Assembly: GCF_000430505.1 (NCBI RefSeq)
Contig: NZ_KE387154.1
Location: forward strand, 424,949-488,948
Length of the DNA stretch: 64,000 bases
Reading direction: 5' to 3'
DNA from: Eisenibacter elegans DSM 3317
Lineage (GTDB): Bacteria > Bacteroidota > Bacteroidia > Cytophagales > Microscillaceae
Shown here: one piece after another, positions 61,785 to 64,000 of the stretch
How positions within the stretch are numbered: the stretch's first letter is position 1
Layout of the letters: each line of letters starts with the position of its first letter
Notes under the pieces: model-generated
Told to the model about the DNA's origin: nothing
Databases searched by the model: none
What the model saw: the letters and a program-made list of their open reading frames with translations, nothing else
Position numbers and translations under genes: made by a program

Positions 61785-63509
61785 ATGAGCAAGACAAGTA
61801 CACTCATCCAAAACGGAATCTATTTCGATGGCTTAGGCAACCCCGGTCGTAAAGCCGATTTATTAATCAAAGACGGAAAAGTCGCTCAAGTAGCCGACTA
61901 TATCCCCCCACCCGAAGGTGTAAACATACTCAAGGCCGATGGCCTGTGGGTTACCCCGGGGTTTCTTGACATACACACACATTATGATGCTGAGGTCGAA
62001 GTATTGCCCGGGCTAGAAGAGTCCGTAAGGCACGGTGTAACGACGGTCGTCTTCGGAAACTGCTCCCTGTCCAGCGCTGTCGGTACCGAAGACGATATCA
62101 TTAACCTATTTAGTAGGGTCGAAAACATGCCCACTGATATCTTACAAAGCTGGGTGCGCAACAAAATCACTTGGAAAACTACCCGCGAATATTATGAACA
62201 TCTCGATAGCTTACCTGTAGGCCCTAATATCGCTACCTTCATCGGGCACTCTAATCTCCGTATTGCGACCATGGGCCTAGAACGAAGCCTTACTATCCAC
62301 AAAGCCAACAAAGCCGAAATAGAAAAAATGAAAGGCACCGTACAAGAGGCTATGGAAGCAGGATACCTTGGGCTTTCTATAGATATGTTGCCGCTGCATC
62401 GTATGGCATTAGGGGAATTCAAAGGGGTATCAGTGCCTTCGCAACAGGCGCACTTTAGTGAATATATTAAATTGGCTTCCGTTGTGCGCAAGTACAACCG
62501 TGTTTTGCAGGCTACCCCCAATGCCCTCGACAAACGCTCGGCGGCCTTGTTGTTCCTAATGAGTATGGGTGTTTTTCGCAAACGACTGAGTACCACAATC
62601 GTAGCTGCACTAGACGTAAAATCAGACCCAAAAATCCATAAAGTAGCAACCGGCCTAGCAACAGTTTTCAACAATGTCTTTCGTACAGATGTACGCTGGC
62701 AAGCCCTAGCCGAACCTTTTCTCAATTATGCTGATGGAGCCATCAGCCCACTTTTCGAAGAATTCCCTTCCGCAGCAAAAGCCATTGGAATGAATAGTGA
62801 AGAACGTAAGGCGATGTACGCCGACCCTTCCTTCCGTGAATGGTTCAAAAAAGACTGGAATCACAAAGGCCCTGCCGTATTTCATCGCCGCTTAGACGAT
62901 ATGTGGGTCGTCAAATCCCCAGAAACAGGCCAAGAAGGGCGATCTGTCGCCGATTTAGCCGCCGAGCGTAAACAAGACCCCCTTGACTTTTTTATGGATA
63001 TGGTGGCTAAGTATGACCAAGACTTTCGATGGAAGAGCGCCGTGGCAAATCATCGAGAGGAAAAGCGGATCAAACTATTGGCACACAAAACGACCATACC
63101 AGGATTCAATGACTCCGGCGCACATAACGTCAATATGGCTTTTTATGATGGCTCACTCCAAACCCTCAAACAAGCACAGAAGTACCCGCATGTCATGTCT
63201 ATCGAAACAGCCATTCATCGTATGACTAAGATGGCTGCTGACTGGCTGGGCATCGACGCAGGAGCCTTACGGGTTGGAGATCGCGCCGACTTGGCTATTC
63301 TCGACCCTACACAGTTAGCCTCAGGGCTTAGTGAACCCATCGAACATCACGACCCAAGGCTCGGCGGCACAATGCGTCTCGTCAAACGCTCAGATAAGGT
63401 AATGAAGCATGTGATGGTCAAAGGAGAGTTGCTATTTAGTGAAGGGCAGTTTGCTCAAGACTTAGGGCAACGTCAATACGGCCAACTACTCCGATCTACT
63501 AGGCGTTAG
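61785..63509 (+). CDS. N-acyl-D-amino-acid deacylase family amidohydrolase
   Basis: A 574-residue cytoplasmic amidohydrolase. The metal motif is intact (PGFLDIHTHYDAEVEV, HxH near residue 66), with GVTTVVFGNCSLSSA, FIGHSNLR, GFNDSGAHNVN (catalytic Asp) and LRVGDRADLAILDP. This matches the D-aminoacylase/N-acyl-D-glutamate-D-aspartate deacylase group, which frees D-amino acids from N-acyl forms; exact substrate unknown. No signal peptide. It differs from the exported relative at 49751, which lacks the HxH. Confidence 0.9.
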   Translation: MSKTSTLIQNGIYFDGLGNPGRKADLLIKDGKVAQVADYIPPPEGVNILKADGLWVTPGFLDIHTHYDAEVEVLPGLEESVRHGVTTVVFGNCSLSSAVGTEDDIINLFSRVENMPTDILQSWVRNKITWKTTREYYEHLDSLPVGPNIATFIGHSNLRIATMGLERSLTIHKANKAEIEKMKGTVQEAMEAGYLGLSIDMLPLHRMALGEFKGVSVPSQQAHFSEYIKLASVVRKYNRVLQATPNALDKRSAALLFLMSMGVFRKRLSTTIVAALDVKSDPKIHKVATGLATVFNNVFRTDVRWQALAEPFLNYADGAISPLFEEFPSAAKAIGMNSEERKAMYADPSFREWFKKDWNHKGPAVFHRRLDDMWVVKSPETGQEGRSVADLAAERKQDPLDFFMDMVAKYDQDFRWKSAVANHREEKRIKLLAHKTTIPGFNDSGAHNVNMAFYDGSLQTLKQAQKYPHVMSIETAIHRMTKMAADWLGIDAGALRVGDRADLAILDPTQLASGLSEPIEHHDPRLGGTMRLVKRSDKVMKHVMVKGELLFSEGQFAQDLGQRQYGQLLRSTRR

Positions 63510-63728
63510 TGTTTATTCAAATGGCTAGAGCGAGGGAACTAACCCTGCCCCGCTCTAGTCTATATCTTCCTTCGTTGTTGCTTAGACTACGAATAGATAC
63601 TACTCCCACCTCCCTATTCATTATCTGTGAACACATCCTATGTTGGGGTTTTCGGTCTATGTTCAACAATTTTCTTCTTGACAGTCAGTGGTTTAGGGTT
63701 TTTGGGCAAAAAAAACGGGGTATGCTGC

Positions 63729-63758
63729 TTGCGAATTGGTGTTGCGTGCTTACCTTTG
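63729..63758 (+). promoter_or_regulatory. Tandem promoter P1
   Basis: TTG (63729-63731), 19 bases, TACCTTTG (63751-63758), followed by CACTCCCAAAACGATGGGA. Confidence 0.75.
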
Positions 63759-63825
63759 CACTCCCAAAACGATGGGATGTGGCATTTGCCGCGAGAGAGA
63801 GGTTGAAAAAAGTTTGCTAAAAAGT

Positions 63826-63855
63826 TTGGAGTTAACAAAAGCTTGCTTACCTTTG
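63826..63855 (+). promoter_or_regulatory. Tandem promoter P2
   Basis: TTG (63826-63828), 19 bases, TACCTTTG (63848-63855), followed by the same CACTCCCAAAACGATGGGA. A-tracts lie upstream (63806-63825). The -7 elements of P1 and P2 are 97 bases apart. Confidence 0.78.
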
Positions 63856-63929
63856 CACTCCCAAAACGATGGGAATGTTTGAGAAAGGGATTGCAGAAGT
63901 TTGTTGAAAAAATAAAGTTGTCCAAAAGC

Positions 63930-63960
63930 TTGCACAGTTTAATAACGGCGCTTACCTTTG
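63930..63960 (+). promoter_or_regulatory. Tandem promoter P3
   Basis: TTG (63930-63932), 20 bases, TACCTTTG (63953-63960), followed by CACTCCGAACCC. It lies 105 bases after P2, again with A-tracts upstream (63906-63915). Confidence 0.75.
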
Positions 63961-64000
63961 CACTCCGAACCCTTTGTAAAAATCAAGTTTTACAGCAGTG

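Larger units (their letters stand above)
63510..64000 (+). other. Gene-free leader of a probable rRNA operon
   Basis: 491 bases without a credible gene. It holds three tandem consensus promoters (63729, 63826, 63930) separated by A/T-rich tracts. Each is followed by GCACTCC, and the first two also by CAAAACGATGGGA. Such stacked promoters are usual before 16S rRNA genes in Bacteroidota; the transcribed gene would begin beyond 64000. Confidence 0.65.

Noticed and set aside
63638..63925. Minus-strand frame of 95 residues with repeated SFWECKGK-like segments
   Set aside because: It is the reverse reading of the tandem promoter repeats; the repeats explain the recurring peptide, and there is no start context or conserved domain.

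Overview
The window looks like chromosomal DNA from a gliding Bacteroidota bacterium, most likely of the Cytophagales type (inference). Three things support this: a GldJ-type gliding lipoprotein (7136-8503), a very large secreted Ig-repeat protein ending in a type IX secretion (T9SS) sorting domain (24789-28448), and many promoters of the Bacteroidota form TTG-N(17-21)-TAnnTTTG with no Shine-Dalgarno dependence. A tiny COX24/mS38-like basic protein next to RNase G (46757-46846) also fits. Most of the window is housekeeping DNA. The only clear mobile DNA is at 48774-49405.

Layout. 1-942: partial TPR protein. 1233-4570: a small unknown gene, panD, then three overlapping genes for a flippase-like membrane protein, an RfaE2-type nucleotidyltransferase and a radical SAM/SPASM protein. 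4567-12003: uvrB, a KTSC mini-gene, gldJ and mfd. 12152-13417: exported nuclease with an OB-fold. 13633-19357: dusB, a small membrane protein, recJ, lptB and a GH3-family enzyme on the plus strand. 19360-23590: recQ, folD and a glycosyltransferase on the minus strand. 23894-24445: two unknown small genes with a terminator. 24789-31041: T9SS Ig-repeat protein, radA, lipB. 31044-34832: hybrid histidine kinase and response regulator. 35160-38768: DinB-like protein, carotenoid-type desaturase/isomerase, then a 6-pyruvoyl-tetrahydropterin synthase overlapping folE. 38880-39330: tandem duplicated initiator tRNA genes, each with its own promoter and terminator. 39371-48677: LysM protein, DUF4905-like protein, long NfeD protease, hflX, HU, TPR protein, COX24-like mini-protein, RNase G/E. 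48774-49405: MITE-like element beside an ISAs1 transposase remnant. 49751-63509: exported amidohydrolase, lipoprotein, FbpC-type ATPase, photolyase, cdsA, CPBP protease, queA, rsmG, short NfeD plus flotillin, and a second amidohydrolase. 63510-64000: three tandem strong promoters that very probably drive an rRNA operon beginning just past the window.

How the genes work together. DNA repair is heavily represented (UvrB, Mfd, RecJ, RecQ, RadA, photolyase). Translation and RNA functions are spread through the window (DusB, QueA, RsmG, HflX, RNase G, initiator tRNAs, COX24-like protein). Envelope functions include LptB, RfaE2, CdsA, NfeD/flotillin, LysM and GldJ. I found no CRISPR array, phage, toxin-antitoxin or obvious defence island. 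The items most worth a second look are the flippase/RfaE2/radical SAM cluster, the animal-type PTPS-folE overlap, the amidohydrolase lacking its metal-binding HxH motif, the three-fold 170-residue super-repeat of the T9SS protein, the duplicated initiator tRNA with one mismatched T-stem, and the tandem promoters at the right edge.
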